The notes: a model not told the origin generated them from the sequence alone. DNA of 64,000 bases from Methanobacterium sp. UBA353 (GCA_002496805.1 DALO01000029.1:1-64000); one strand, 5' to 3'; shown: positions 13,353-23,928, numbered from the stretch's first letter. Numbers and translations are program-made.

Positions 13353-13650
13353 TGTCCATTTTTTTTAGTTGTTTTTTATTATTCCCTGGAACTTGTCCTA
13401 TTTTTATTGTTGTAATGTTAGATGCCCTTTTAATCATTGTATTGTTTTGAATATTCTTTGATTGATTTGGATAGTGTTGTTCGCAAGCAGTGTTCTATTT
13501 TGGCACTAGTTTTAATGATATTCTGGTCTTTCAAGTAATTTGTGAATATTTTAAAGTGTACTATGAATTATAATTTTTATAAATATGTGTGGAATGTTGT
13601 TTTTTTAAAAAAAAATAATATAAAATTTGTCACCAACTAAAAAATGGACA
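13353..13650. repeat. possible 298-bp inverted-repeat element (MITE-like)
   Basis: The 445-base gap between the TatD-like gene and the VIT1-like gene holds no coding sequence that I can support. It contains TGTCCATTTTTTTTAGTTG at 13353-13371 and its near-exact reverse complement, CAACTAAAAAATGGACA, at 13634-13650. The arms differ only by a two-base T-run length. Together they bound an AT-rich, non-coding 298-base segment. I see no clear target-site duplication, so a degenerate miniature transposon is only one reading. Confidence 0.35.
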
Positions 13651-13753
13651 GTCACAATTACTTCAAAAATATATAGGGGATTTTAACCAAATTTAAGTAA
13701 CACCTAAAGATTTTTTTTAAAATTCAATTCCTTAAAAATTGGCAAAAATTTGA

Positions 13754-14335
13754 TTAACCATGTCCTCCACCAATTAAGAAGCTGACCACACCAATTAATA
13801 TTCCGATGAGTACTATTTCAAGGCTGGTTTTTATCATACTTTCACGAGACACACGACCTAAATACACACCAAGCATGATCAAAGCACTGAAACAGAGTAT
13901 GAGTGTACATAAAATAGTAGTCACCCTATCAGAAATTAAGAGGAAAGGTATCACTGGTACGAATGAACCTGCGAAGCTGCTGAATCCATGGGTGAACATA
14001 CTCATGTATATACGCTTCTTGGCTTGTTGATGAATATGAGTGTCATCCAGTTTACCTTCATCTAACATCATTTTCTGCTCCAATTCTCGGATGGTCCTCA
14101 CTTCTTCCGCCCGCTCACCAATAAAAGATCCGAATGCATTGGACATTGCCAGGGCTATGCCTCCAGCAAGACCAGTTAAACCCACAGCGAAATTGCTAAT
14201 TTCTATTCCAGCTGCACCAGACACACCGCTTGCAGTCAGAGTGACTCCCATAACTGCCAGTATTCCATCCATAGTTCCCAGAGCAACGTAACGGCTCATT
14301 TTAAAATATTCTTCTATAAATTCACGAATATTCAT
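13754..14335 (-). CDS. VIT1/CCC1-family membrane protein (DUF125)
   Basis: A 193-aa protein with membrane segments near residues 22-40, 48-68, 112-135, 140-157 and 168-190. The paired hydrophobic segments with LGTMDGIL and AMSNAFGSFIGERAE fit the vacuolar iron/manganese transporter family. The cytoplasmic acidic stretch EEVRTIRELEQK follows, as in that family. The transported ion is inferred, not shown. GGAGAT precedes the ATG. The gene lies 55 bases after hmgA on the same strand. Confidence 0.75.
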   Translation of the reverse strand: MNIREFIEEYFKMSRYVALGTMDGILAVMGVTLTASGVSGAAGIEISNFAVGLTGLAGGIALAMSNAFGSFIGERAEEVRTIRELEQKMMLDEGKLDDTHIHQQAKKRIYMSMFTHGFSSFAGSFVPVIPFLLISDRVTTILCTLILCFSALIMLGVYLGRVSRESMIKTSLEIVLIGILIGVVSFLIGGGHG

Positions 14336-14390
14336 TGGGTTTTATCTCCATAAAACAAAAATTAATCGTGATCTAATAAAATACCAGATT

Positions 14391-15599
<1,209 letters not shown>

Positions 15600-15698
15600 A
15601 CAATCATCTTTATTTATTTATTAAAGCCATTTTTTTTTTGAATGATCAAGTGTAATTTGTCTGAATCTACTTTGGTTAATCATAAACAATGGTTTAAG

Positions 15699-16559
15699 TT
15701 AAAGTAGTTCTTTCATTACAGAAGCAATCTGTGAAGGTTGTTCTGCAACTTCCACTCCTGCTGATTTAAGTGCTTTCATTTTGCTTTCAGCTGTTCCAGC
15801 ATTACCTTCAATTATAGCTCCAGCATGTCCCATTCTTTTCCCTGGAGGTGCAGTTCTACCGGCAATGTAGGCCACAACTGGTTTAGTGATGTTCTCGGCA
15901 ATGTATTCTGCAGCTTGTTCCTCTGCATTACCTCCAATCTCTCCAATCATAGCAATTGCTTTAGTATCTTTGTCGTTTTCGAATTTTTGCAACACTTCTG
16001 CAAAATCCATACCCACTACAGGATCCCCTCCAATTCCAAGACAAGTACTCTGCCCTAAACCTGCCTTAGTAACTTGACTGGCCACTTCATATGTAAGTGT
16101 TCCACTGCGTGACACTATTCCAATATCACCTGGATTAAAAATGTGAGCAGGCATGATTCCAAGTTTACCAACTCCAGGCGTGATTATACCAGGAGTGTTG
16201 GGGCCAATTACTTTACAATCCATTTGTTTGCCATACTGGGCTATTTCCATAGAATCATGAACCGGTATGTGTTCAGTGATGATAACTGTCAAATCCAACT
16301 GTGATATGGCTTCAAAAGCAGCATCCTTAGCAAATGGGGCTGGAATAAAGATAATTGATGCGTTAACGTCCATTTCTTCTGTTACTTCTTCAATGGAATT
16401 ATAGACTGGAACTCCTTCAAACTCTTGACCTCCTTTACCGGGAGATGTGCCTGCTACAATATTAGTATCATATTCCATCATACTTTTAGTGTGAAAAGAA
16501 CCTTGTTTACCGGTAATGCCCTGAACAACACATCTAGTATCTTTATCAAGAAATATCAA
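15699..16559 (-). CDS. sucD: succinyl-CoA synthetase alpha subunit
   Basis: CoA-binding and phosphohistidine subunit of the ADP- or GDP-forming ligase. In methanogens it serves the incomplete reductive citric acid branch. The Rossmann segment VQGITGKQG and the phosphorylated His in GHAGAI mark the family. I chose TTG at 16559 because AGGAGG lies ten bases upstream; the longer ATG form at 16589 would translate through that ribosome binding site. The beta subunit gene is not in the window. Confidence 0.92.
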   Translation of the reverse strand: MIFLDKDTRCVVQGITGKQGSFHTKSMMEYDTNIVAGTSPGKGGQEFEGVPVYNSIEEVTEEMDVNASIIFIPAPFAKDAAFEAISQLDLTVIITEHIPVHDSMEIAQYGKQMDCKVIGPNTPGIITPGVGKLGIMPAHIFNPGDIGIVSRSGTLTYEVASQVTKAGLGQSTCLGIGGDPVVGMDFAEVLQKFENDKDTKAIAMIGEIGGNAEEQAAEYIAENITKPVVAYIAGRTAPPGKRMGHAGAIIEGNAGTAESKMKALKSAGVEVAEQPSQIASVMKELL

Positions 16560-16640
16560 TTTATTAACTCCTCCTAAATTATGGTTCACATGTTAATAAT
16601 CATTTAAATTTTTCATCGTCCCAGTATCAATTTCAATGCC

Positions 16641-17369
16641 TTAAACCCTCAATATTTTCATCTTATCTGAGAGAGGCACAGCCATATCCATTACATTACC
16701 ATTCATATAGGCGGTTATGGACATAATTACGCTTCCAGGGATAACATAGGATGGTGATCCTCTTCGCACCAAATAAACATTTTTATTTCCCAGTGCAGCC
16801 CCCATCATTGCACCAGCTATTACACCCATGCTTTCAATATCCTCCACAGTCACTACCACCACTGGATCATCAGTTTCATCCGAAACATATCCTACCCCTG
16901 GTATTTCCTGACCATGGTTAAAGCTGCTCCCTCCAATATCCGTAACTTGATCCATACCTCCTGCAGCTTTCATAACAGAATCAGCAACTTCATGGACAAA
17001 TGATTCACCACCATATGTGTCAAAGGCCATGATAATAGCATCAGGATATCTATCTTGCCTTATCTTAGCCTCGGCATAGGAAACTCCTTCACTGGCTCCT
17101 TCCGGGGTGGCTGAAATTCCATTAATATCTCCTAAATCTTCGGCATTTTTTTTTAAGATGTCCACAATACCCTGGTTAACTGTTGCTAGTTTATCATCAG
17201 GGACAAAGGCACTGATCACCATATCATCACCGGTAATATTGGTAAGATCAGCTTTATAGGCACCTATTTTAAGTAAATTCGGAATATCATTTTTGATATT
17301 TTTAATCAGAGTTTTACTGCATGATACATCGTTTTCTGAGATATCTGCACCTATAGATGTAATTTTCAA
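16641..17369 (-). CDS. conserved methanogen protein of unknown function
   Basis: A 242-aa protein without membrane segments that I cannot assign to a named family. It has several glycine- and aspartate-rich loops (FDTYGGES, DIGGSSFNHG, GVIAGAMMGAALG), suggesting a soluble alpha/beta enzyme. TTG at 17369 is preceded by AGGTGATTAA, which fixes the start. It lies 81 bases upstream of sucD on the same strand, so a link to succinyl-CoA or isoprenoid metabolism is possible but not shown. Confidence 0.75.
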   Translation of the reverse strand: MKITSIGADISENDVSCSKTLIKNIKNDIPNLLKIGAYKADLTNITGDDMVISAFVPDDKLATVNQGIVDILKKNAEDLGDINGISATPEGASEGVSYAEAKIRQDRYPDAIIMAFDTYGGESFVHEVADSVMKAAGGMDQVTDIGGSSFNHGQEIPGVGYVSDETDDPVVVVTVEDIESMGVIAGAMMGAALGNKNVYLVRRGSPSYVIPGSVIMSITAYMNGNVMDMAVPLSDKMKILRV

Positions 17370-17706
17370 TTAATCACCTTAATTAGGATCTAAGATTATA
17401 GTTACTGCCAGGATGTGAATCAATAAATTAATTAATAGCAAGCAATGATATGGCAAATACTTGTTCTTATAGATTTTTATCTGTCTTCTTTTTCTCAAAT
17501 TCTTGTTCACTAAAAAAACATATTAGATGGCATCTGATGTTAAACAAAGGTTAAAAACATTAATTATTCAAATATTTAGTATAGAATATATAAATTAATG
17601 AAATGTAATAACGTCGAGAATTTTTATTTCAACTTATCGCTTATGAGCTTATGAATATTATAGATATAATTAAAGATTTGATCTAGAATATGAAGATGTG
17701 TTTGTC
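17370..17706. other. AT-rich divergent intergenic region
   Basis: The 337 bases between the divergent gene of unknown function at 16641 and aroD hold no ORF or RNA that I can support. Short AT-rich stretches, such as the one near 17580-17600, could be TATA elements for aroD, but none is convincing. Confidence 0.4.
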
Positions 17707-18381
17707 ATGACTTCAAAACCATTAATTTGCGTCCCCATACTTCAGAAAGATCGTAAAAATGTTTTAAGGATAGTTAATGAGGCTATTAAGGCCGGAGCAG
17801 ATTTATTGGAGCTTAGAATAGATTTTCTCCTGGACCCTGATCCTCAAAAAGTGATCCATCTGGTAGAAGAAATTAACTTCCCATTAATCGCCACCAACAG
17901 GACAAGAGAAGAAGGGGGTTACTTCCGAGGGTCTGAAGTTGAAAGAACCGATGTTCTCCTTGAAACAGCTGACTATGTCGATTTTATTGATATAGAACTT
18001 CAAACTGATGCTAAGTACAGGTCAAAAATTATAAATGCATCTAAATCTACAATAATATCATTCCACGACTTTCAAAAGACTCCCCCCATTAACGAACTGA
18101 TGGAAATCGTTAATGAAGAAAAAAAATTGGGCAACATAGCTAAATTTGCAGTCATGCCCAACAATATGCAGGACACACTCAATGTGCTGCAAGTGGTTAA
18201 CCAACTAGACAACACTATCGGAATTGCCATGGGCAAAATGGGGAGATACACTCGGGTATTGGCATCACTTTTTGGATCACCAATCACATATGCAGCTTTA
18301 AATGGAGGATCTGCTCCTGGACAATTAAGCATAGCGGAAACTAAAGAGATCATAGACAAATTAATTGTGGAGAGGGATTAA
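17707..18381 (+). CDS. aroD: 3-dehydroquinate dehydratase, type I
   Basis: Dehydrates 3-dehydroquinate to 3-dehydroshikimate by Schiff-base catalysis. Type I features are the LELRIDFL strand, the catalytic His in IISFHDFQ, the Schiff-base Lys in IAKFAVMP and GKMGRYTR. The length (224 aa) is typical. I took ATG 17707; a GTG three codons upstream is also possible, and neither has a strong ribosome binding site. The stop codon overlaps the next ATG by one base (TAATG), indicating translational coupling to an unrelated membrane protease gene. Confidence 0.92.
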   Translation: MTSKPLICVPILQKDRKNVLRIVNEAIKAGADLLELRIDFLLDPDPQKVIHLVEEINFPLIATNRTREEGGYFRGSEVERTDVLLETADYVDFIDIELQTDAKYRSKIINASKSTIISFHDFQKTPPINELMEIVNEEKKLGNIAKFAVMPNNMQDTLNVLQVVNQLDNTIGIAMGKMGRYTRVLASLFGSPITYAALNGGSAPGQLSIAETKEIIDKLIVERD

Positions 18382-19019
18382 TGAGGTTGAAAACAGGATT
18401 AATAATAAGTTTACTTGTCTTAGTGGCATTAGTCGGATCTACAAGCTATTTAATAGCTAATCAACATAACATTGGAATCACAATCGAAACCAATGGTACA
18501 GAAGTATCCGTTTATTCTACTTCATGGTTTCATGTGCCGGAAACCATGATGGAAGAGATGAGTGTCAAAGCTTTGGCGGATGTGGAGGATCCTAATAGTA
18601 GTTTAGATTCCATCCAGGCCAACATGCAAAACATTGCCAGTAAGTATAATTACACAGTTGAGGTTAAGATTTCATCCCAATTCGGTGAGGATCAACTACC
18701 AATGCCAGCCACAGTAAAAGGAACATCAATGGTTCCTACCTTAAATGATGGTCAAAGTATAGTGGTATTGAAAACCGCTGATTTCAAGGTGGGAGACATA
18801 GTTGTTGCTCATCACCCTGACTACAAACTAATTGTAAAGCGTGTCGGAAAAATAGATGGTGACCAAGTTTATCTGGAAAGTGATAATAAGAAAGTGGAAA
18901 TTATACAGAGCCAGGTGAGTTTTGAAAATGGAATGAAAAAGGTTGTCACCATCCAAAAGACGCCACTAAACACATGGGTCCCTAGGAGCAATGTAATAGG
19001 CGTAGTTAAGGATCTTTAA
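18381..19019 (+). CDS. signal peptidase I-like serine protease (S26)
   Basis: A 212-aa protein with one N-terminal membrane anchor (residues 7-26) and an extracytoplasmic domain. The S26 signature is GTSMVPTL with nucleophile Ser116, and a candidate general base is Lys153 in IVKRVG. The roughly 80 residues between the anchor and the serine have no clear counterpart in housekeeping signal peptidase, so this may be a specialised processing protease. It is translationally coupled to aroD. Confidence 0.8.
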   Translation: MRLKTGLIISLLVLVALVGSTSYLIANQHNIGITIETNGTEVSVYSTSWFHVPETMMEEMSVKALADVEDPNSSLDSIQANMQNIASKYNYTVEVKISSQFGEDQLPMPATVKGTSMVPTLNDGQSIVVLKTADFKVGDIVVAHHPDYKLIVKRVGKIDGDQVYLESDNKKVEIIQSQVSFENGMKKVVTIQKTPLNTWVPRSNVIGVVKDL

Positions 19020-19090
19020 ATATGACGAGTTATCATAATTCGTTTTATTTTTTTAGGATTGATCTCATATTAGAATGATTGTTCTGGACC

Positions 19091-20287
19091 TTATCTGGCG
19101 TGTTCATCTAAGACTTTTTTTAATATCTTCAATCCTTCTGCCATTTCTTCTGGTGATATATTCAAAGCAGGAAAGATCCTGACGATATTACCCTGAATTA
19201 CATTTAAGAGAAGCCCATCATTCAAACACTTAGAATTGATGGATGCAGTAATATCTTCATCTGTTAATTCAACAGCAATTAATAATCCTTTCCCCCTAAC
19301 ATCTTTAATAATGTGGGGATATTCCTTTTTAAATTCGTTTAATTTAGAAATTGCATATTTACCTATGTATTCAACATTTTCCCACATTTTATTGTCTAAA
19401 ATATATTTGATAACTGAATAGGCCACTTTACAACCCAGGGGATTACCAGAGTAAGTACCACCATGGTCTCCTTTTTCTATTTTATCGTGTATCTTTTCAG
19501 TTATAGCGAATCCTGCAAAAGGAAATCCTCCGGCAATACCTTTGGCCATGGTCAAAATATCAATAGTAACCTTATTTGACATGAACATTGGGCCAGTTCT
19601 GCAAAATCCTGTTTGAACTTCATCAACTATCAAAAGAACCTTATGTTTTGCACATAGATTAGATAAATTTTTAAGATAATCAGGATCAGGTATGTTGACA
19701 CCACCTTCACCCTGTATTGGTTCAACAATCACTGCAGCAACATCATTTCCAATAACTCGTTCAATTGCAGGGATGTCATTATATGGAACAAATATGTGGT
19801 TTGGGATTAGTGGGTTGAACCTGTTTCTATGTTTATTTTGGCCTGTAGCAGATATTGTATTAATGGTTCGCCCATGAAAACTTTTATTCATGGAAATGAT
19901 ATTCAATTTCCCAGTTACTTTTCTGGCAAGTTTAATCACTGCATCATTTGCTTCAGCCCCACTATTGACAAAAAATACACGGGATAAATTATCAGGAAGT
20001 ACTTCTTGCATCAGAGATATAAGTTTGGACCTTTCAATTGAATATGTTGCTCCGGAATTAGGATTTTGTATAATTTTTTTGCTCTGATCAAATAGGGCTT
20101 TGGTAATCACAGGACTGGCATGACCTATACTGGTCACTCCCCAACCTGCTGTGAGATCTAAATATTTTTTACCATCTTCATCGTAAACATAGACTCCTTT
20201 TCCTTTTTCTATGGATATTTTTGTTTTATTTGCAAAAGAAGCATAATGTTCATCTTCAATCTGAAAAGTGTTTGAATTTTCCCTCAT
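19091..20287 (-). CDS. argD: acetylornithine aminotransferase
   Basis: A class III PLP aminotransferase of arginine biosynthesis, possibly also acting in lysine formation. Motifs are GWGVTSIGH, the NSGAEANDAV substrate loop, VEPIQGEGG, VDEVQTGFCRTG and the PLP lysine in TMAKGIAGG. I chose ATG 20287 (398 aa) because GGGAGG lies upstream; an earlier in-frame codon at 20344 would add 19 residues with no ribosome binding site. Confidence 0.93.
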   Translation of the reverse strand: MRENSNTFQIEDEHYASFANKTKISIEKGKGVYVYDEDGKKYLDLTAGWGVTSIGHASPVITKALFDQSKKIIQNPNSGATYSIERSKLISLMQEVLPDNLSRVFFVNSGAEANDAVIKLARKVTGKLNIISMNKSFHGRTINTISATGQNKHRNRFNPLIPNHIFVPYNDIPAIERVIGNDVAAVIVEPIQGEGGVNIPDPDYLKNLSNLCAKHKVLLIVDEVQTGFCRTGPMFMSNKVTIDILTMAKGIAGGFPFAGFAITEKIHDKIEKGDHGGTYSGNPLGCKVAYSVIKYILDNKMWENVEYIGKYAISKLNEFKKEYPHIIKDVRGKGLLIAVELTDEDITASINSKCLNDGLLLNVIQGNIVRIFPALNISPEEMAEGLKILKKVLDEHAR

Positions 20288-20420
20288 TATATGATCCTCC
20301 CTGATTGTGGGCATAAAAAGAGAATATGTTATGTAAAAATTCACCAGTGAACTATTCTCTTAGATAATCAACATCACCATTCAAGTTATAACCCGAATTA
20401 GATTGAATAACTCTGCAAAC

Positions 20421-20472
20421 AATAAGAAAAGTTTTAACTCCTCTTTCTAGGGTAACTAAATATCACTTAACT
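20421..20472. repeat. 52-bp direct repeat, left copy (htpX 3' end remnant)
   Basis: This matches 23929-23980 at 50 of 52 positions. The right copy contains the stop and last codons of htpX, so the left copy is a detached scrap of an htpX 3' end (minus-strand reading LSD-I-stop). Together the copies bound about 3.5 kb containing two pseudogenes. Identity ends sharply on the htpX-coding side. Confidence 0.75.
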
Positions 20473-20694
20473 GATCTTTTGGGTTAAATATCTTTATTTT
20501 TTTGAGTTATCTGGAATTAATTCTATTATCAATGGAGTATAAGTTTTGTTGAAAGCCATTGGAATATTGATACCTGGCAAAAACTATCACTAATTATTAT
20601 CATCTGTATTGAAAAACCGCATTTAGGCAGCCGATTAATTATTGAAATTTTATTAAATAGGGTTATAATTTATTGTATAACTCTTTTGAATGTT

Positions 20695-21209
20695 CTACAG
20701 ATTCAAAGCTTTTTGAATATTCTCCCAACTTAGGACTTGGGTTCTTTTCCCTTCGAATTTTTTATACTCCGTGAAAAAGTGCGCAACTTCGTTTAAAAAT
20801 GCTTTAGGTATGTCAGAAACATCCTTAATATCTTTGAACCTGGGATCATTCACAGGCACCCCAATATCTTGTCATCATTTTCATCACCACAATATCTTGT
20901 CATCATTTTCATCACCATCTATCATTCTCATCACTCCAATCACCCGCGTTTCGATGATACAACCGGGAAAAGTGGGTTGTTCCATCACTACTAGAATGTC
21001 CATGGGATCTCCATCATCCCAAAGAGTTTTTGGAATTATTCCATCTCTGCTGGATAATGGAATGGTGAAAATAGCACTCTATCCAGTGCAAATGCCGATT
21101 TGTCTTTATCATATTCGTATTTATTTCTAGATCCTTTGGGAATCTCGATTACTGCATATACTACTTGTGTAGCTGATGGTCCTGTTGGTATTTATTTCCA
21201 CAAATTCAT
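20695..21209 (-). pseudogene. ppa: inorganic pyrophosphatase pseudogene
   Basis: Read on the minus strand from the ATG at 21209 (GGAGGAATGATTTG upstream), the three frames together give a full-length soluble pyrophosphatase. Recognisable stretches are VVYAVIEIPKGSRNKYEYD, ALDRVLFSPFHYPA, GIIPKTLWDDGDPMDILV and AFLNEVAHFF, ending near 20695. It is broken by a frameshift after MNLWK, a second after the YPA segment where DYG is expected, and an exact 28-bp tandem duplication (20862-20889 and 20890-20917). All the catalytic acidic segments are otherwise visible, so decay looks recent. Confidence 0.85.
20862..20917. repeat. perfect 28-bp tandem duplication inside the ppa pseudogene
   Basis: Bases 20862-20889 are repeated without change at 20890-20917. 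The unit is not a multiple of three, so it shifts the reading frame of the pyrophosphatase reading and creates an in-frame TGA. Confidence 0.9.
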
Positions 21210-21243
21210 CAAATCATTCCTCCTTCATTTAGTAAAAATATTT

Positions 21244-21640
21244 TTAAAAGGTTGCCCTTGAGGCATTAAATATTTGTTCTTCAATTCTGATTAATTCATT
21301 TAGTTTAGCGATTCTTTCTCCTCCAACAGCCCCTGTTTTAATAATAGGTGCTGAGAATGCAACAACTAATGTGTAATTGTCTCATCTGTGGTTTCACCAG
21401 AGCGGTGTGAAACAACTGGTTGGTAACTGTTATCTTTAGCAAGTTTAACAGTTTCATAAGTGTCACTTAATCGGTGCTAAATCAAGGGAAAGTCTGATTT
21501 GAATACCTGTTTTATCTGATATTTCTTCACAAGCCCTGGATTGAATTCCAGTGCTTCATAATTTGAAATATTAGGTGCCCATCCACCTTCATCACCCTTT
21601 CCACCAGTAAATAGAGTGTCTTTGACTTTAATCAACTTTT
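21244..21640 (-). pseudogene. eno: enolase pseudogene, C-terminal fragment
   Basis: The minus strand in several frames gives the C-terminal part of an archaeal enolase: GDEGGWAPNIS, ACEEISDKTGIQIRLSLDLA, YQPVVSHRSGETTDET and IIKTGAVGGERIAKLNELIR, ending NASRATF-stop at 21244. The SHRSGET and KTGAVGG segments are active-site loops of enolase. The N-terminal two thirds are missing and there are at least three frameshifts or short deletions. It follows the ppa pseudogene, both relics lying on the same strand. Confidence 0.85.
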
Positions 21641-21672
21641 TGCAATTAAATCATGATTTATTGGTTTAAAGT

Positions 21673-22275
21673 TTAATATTTCCGTATTCGGATCCCTGAA
21701 TATGTTGGTTTTAGGTCAGGTGGATATATATCTGGTATAAATGTAAACCCACCTTCCTGAGTTAGACATTCACAGATGAACTCTGTAATATTGTAATTCA
21801 TTTTTATTAAAGAAGAGTCTATGAGATTTAATGATTCAACTGTATAGTATGTTGATACAATGTCAGATCTGCCTATTCCGAACTCTTCATCTTCATTTTG
21901 GTGTGATGTTATCCCATTGATTACTTTGCTAAAGTTGTTTAAATTGAGGATATTAGATATCACTGTGTGATAATACGCCACTTCTAGATTTGCAAATTCG
22001 TTTTGTGCATTTAATCGTGCAATATATGATTCAAGGACTATAATTTCTTCATTGAACATATTTAAAATGTTAATCCGATAAAATACTCCTTGAATACCGT
22101 ACATTCGGTATTTTTGTAATTTCTGGATCCATTTTATTATCTGTTCTTTATTATTAGGTTCATCATTGAACATTTCAAGGGTTTTTAATCCATAATATGT
22201 TTTTTTAGTGTCAGGAATTCCTTTATAAAGTGCAAAACCGCCTTCATGGTGTTTTCGTGTATGCACAAATTTCAA
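21673..22275 (-). CDS. prenyltransferase/squalene-cyclase-like repeat protein, possibly truncated
   Basis: A 200-aa protein with alpha-toroid style repeats. GGFALYKGIPDTKKTYYGLKT near the start and GGFTFIPDIYPPDLKPTYSG at the end resemble the GGF...PD...TYYGL units of protein prenyltransferase beta subunits and terpene cyclases. There is no ATG start. The frame opens with TTG at 22275 and can be extended to the end of the antiporter gene, where GGAGG precedes tandem ATA codons. It may be an N-terminally truncated relic or use a rare start. It is downstream of the antiporter with a 29-base gap. Confidence 0.5.
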   Translation of the reverse strand: MKFVHTRKHHEGGFALYKGIPDTKKTYYGLKTLEMFNDEPNNKEQIIKWIQKLQKYRMYGIQGVFYRINILNMFNEEIIVLESYIARLNAQNEFANLEVAYYHTVISNILNLNNFSKVINGITSHQNEDEEFGIGRSDIVSTYYTVESLNLIDSSLIKMNYNITEFICECLTQEGGFTFIPDIYPPDLKPTYSGIRIRKY

Positions 22276-22304
22276 TGCATTTTTGATGACAGTTTTAGGG
22301 TTTA

Positions 22305-23474
22305 TTATTTACCCTCCGTAAAGTTGTTTTTAATATCCACTATGTCTTCAGAGTGTTTTGGCATGAACCACTTCTGTGCGATGACTGTTGGAATTACTGC
22401 ACTAGCCACAACAACTCCTATCAGAACAGAGTACTGTTCATGAGTTATATAACCTGATGTGAGACCAAATACACTGGCTATAGTTCCAAATGTGAGTCCT
22501 GTGCTCGTTAAGAGTGTTGTATACATGCTTCCGTGTGGTATGTACCTTTTTGCAAGGAAGTAAACTCCAACGAATTTGCTTACTATTTTTACAGCGAATA
22601 AAATGATAAATAGTCCTAAAGCAGCCATTATAAGGGGAATTGATACATTTAAACCACCTACAACGAAAAATATGGGTGTTATAACTGCATAAGACACAGT
22701 TCTAAGTCTGTTTTGCACTAATTTGGTGCAACTAGTTTCTTTGAAGTGTTTTGACATAATAAATCCTAATAAAAAAGCGGGTAAAACTGCTTGTCCATTT
22801 CCTATGGTGGCGAAGTAACTGAAAATCAGTAACAAAACAATTATGTACTTTATTTCAGGTTCCACAACTTTATCTTTCAATCTAGGATTTTCAAATACTA
22901 TATGTGAAAATTTACCTGCCAAAATTATCACAATAACAGAAATCACAAAAAACAAAGCTGTATATATTGTAGGTTTAATGAATAAGATACTTAAGGCAAT
23001 TACAGTGGCCATGTCGGTTACAAAAGTTGATGCCATCAGTATTTTTCCAATATCTGTTTTTGAGAGGCCAGTTTCCACTAGAACAGAGTAAACTACTGCT
23101 AGGGAAGTTGTTGATAAAGCTGCACCTGCTATAAGTGCTGCTTGTAAACTCCAACCTGCTACAAAATAGGTAAATATAAAACTTCCAATAAATGGTATTA
23201 TAAATGAGAAAAATCCGATTAAAAAGCTTTCTTTAAATTTTTTTCGCATCATATCTGCATCGATTTCTGTTCCAGCTAAAAATGTTAGTAGAATTCCTCC
23301 AAAACTGGCAATGAAAATCATCCAATCTTGTGTTTGTATTATTCCTAGGTTGCCAGCTATAACTCCCAGTAGAATTTCTATAATGGCTACGGATAATCCT
23401 AATTTTAGGGAAATGAAACTTGCGATTAAAATAGTTATTCCCAGAATTAAGGGCATTGCTTCAGTAGGTATCAT
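22305..23474 (-). CDS. monovalent cation:proton antiporter (CPA2/Kef type)
   Basis: A 389-aa membrane protein with about twelve hydrophobic segments and the CPA2 layout: LLGVIAGNLG early, FLAGTEID, and AGAALSTTSLAVV in the region of the discontinuous transport helices. No C-terminal TrkA-N domain is present. I chose ATG 23474 because GGAGG lies six bases upstream; a longer frame from 23549 would add 25 non-membrane residues. Ion specificity (Na+ or K+) cannot be read from the sequence. Confidence 0.85.
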   Translation of the reverse strand: MIPTEAMPLILGITILIASFISLKLGLSVAIIEILLGVIAGNLGIIQTQDWMIFIASFGGILLTFLAGTEIDADMMRKKFKESFLIGFFSFIIPFIGSFIFTYFVAGWSLQAALIAGAALSTTSLAVVYSVLVETGLSKTDIGKILMASTFVTDMATVIALSILFIKPTIYTALFFVISVIVIILAGKFSHIVFENPRLKDKVVEPEIKYIIVLLLIFSYFATIGNGQAVLPAFLLGFIMSKHFKETSCTKLVQNRLRTVSYAVITPIFFVVGGLNVSIPLIMAALGLFIILFAVKIVSKFVGVYFLAKRYIPHGSMYTTLLTSTGLTFGTIASVFGLTSGYITHEQYSVLIGVVVASAVIPTVIAQKWFMPKHSEDIVDIKNNFTEGK

Positions 23475-23928
23475 GAGCTTCCTCCAATTTGATTTACTTT
23501 CAGGAGTCATCAGCTTAAAAAAAGCGGTTATAAAGGTGAACCCCATCACCTAACATAAGTATACATGCATTATGATTCTTAATCTATAAATATTTTTAGA
23601 ATGTTTGATGACTTCATTTGTCAATAGTCTAATGAATATAATTTTTTAATACAATCTAAACCATCTTTAATAATATAATGAAATTCTAATTAATTCAAAA
23701 TATGATAAAAATATAGTGACTTATTTTTAAATAAGAAATTTAGAAATAAGCGTATATGTAATGAATGATCATTATTCTCAATAAATGGCTTTGAATTATT
23801 AAAATCCTTAAAAAAGAATTATGCTTCTAGGATTAATATTTAGTAGGATTAAAAACTTTTAATAATTAAAATCAAACTTATCTTATTATTGGTTAAAAAT
23901 AAGAAATAGATAGATATAGTCTCCAAAA
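23475..23928. other. AT-rich intergenic region upstream of the antiporter
   Basis: About 450 bases between the antiporter start and the 3' end of htpX. No ORF or RNA is supported. An AAATATTTATAG stretch near 23585 on the minus strand could be the antiporter TATA box, with GGTGATGGGGTTCACC, a short inverted repeat, between it and the start. Confidence 0.35.

Noticed and set aside
20771..21130. 119-aa plus-strand frame over the pyrophosphatase relic
   Set aside because: The minus strand gives recognisable pyrophosphatase motifs, so the plus frame is a shadow.
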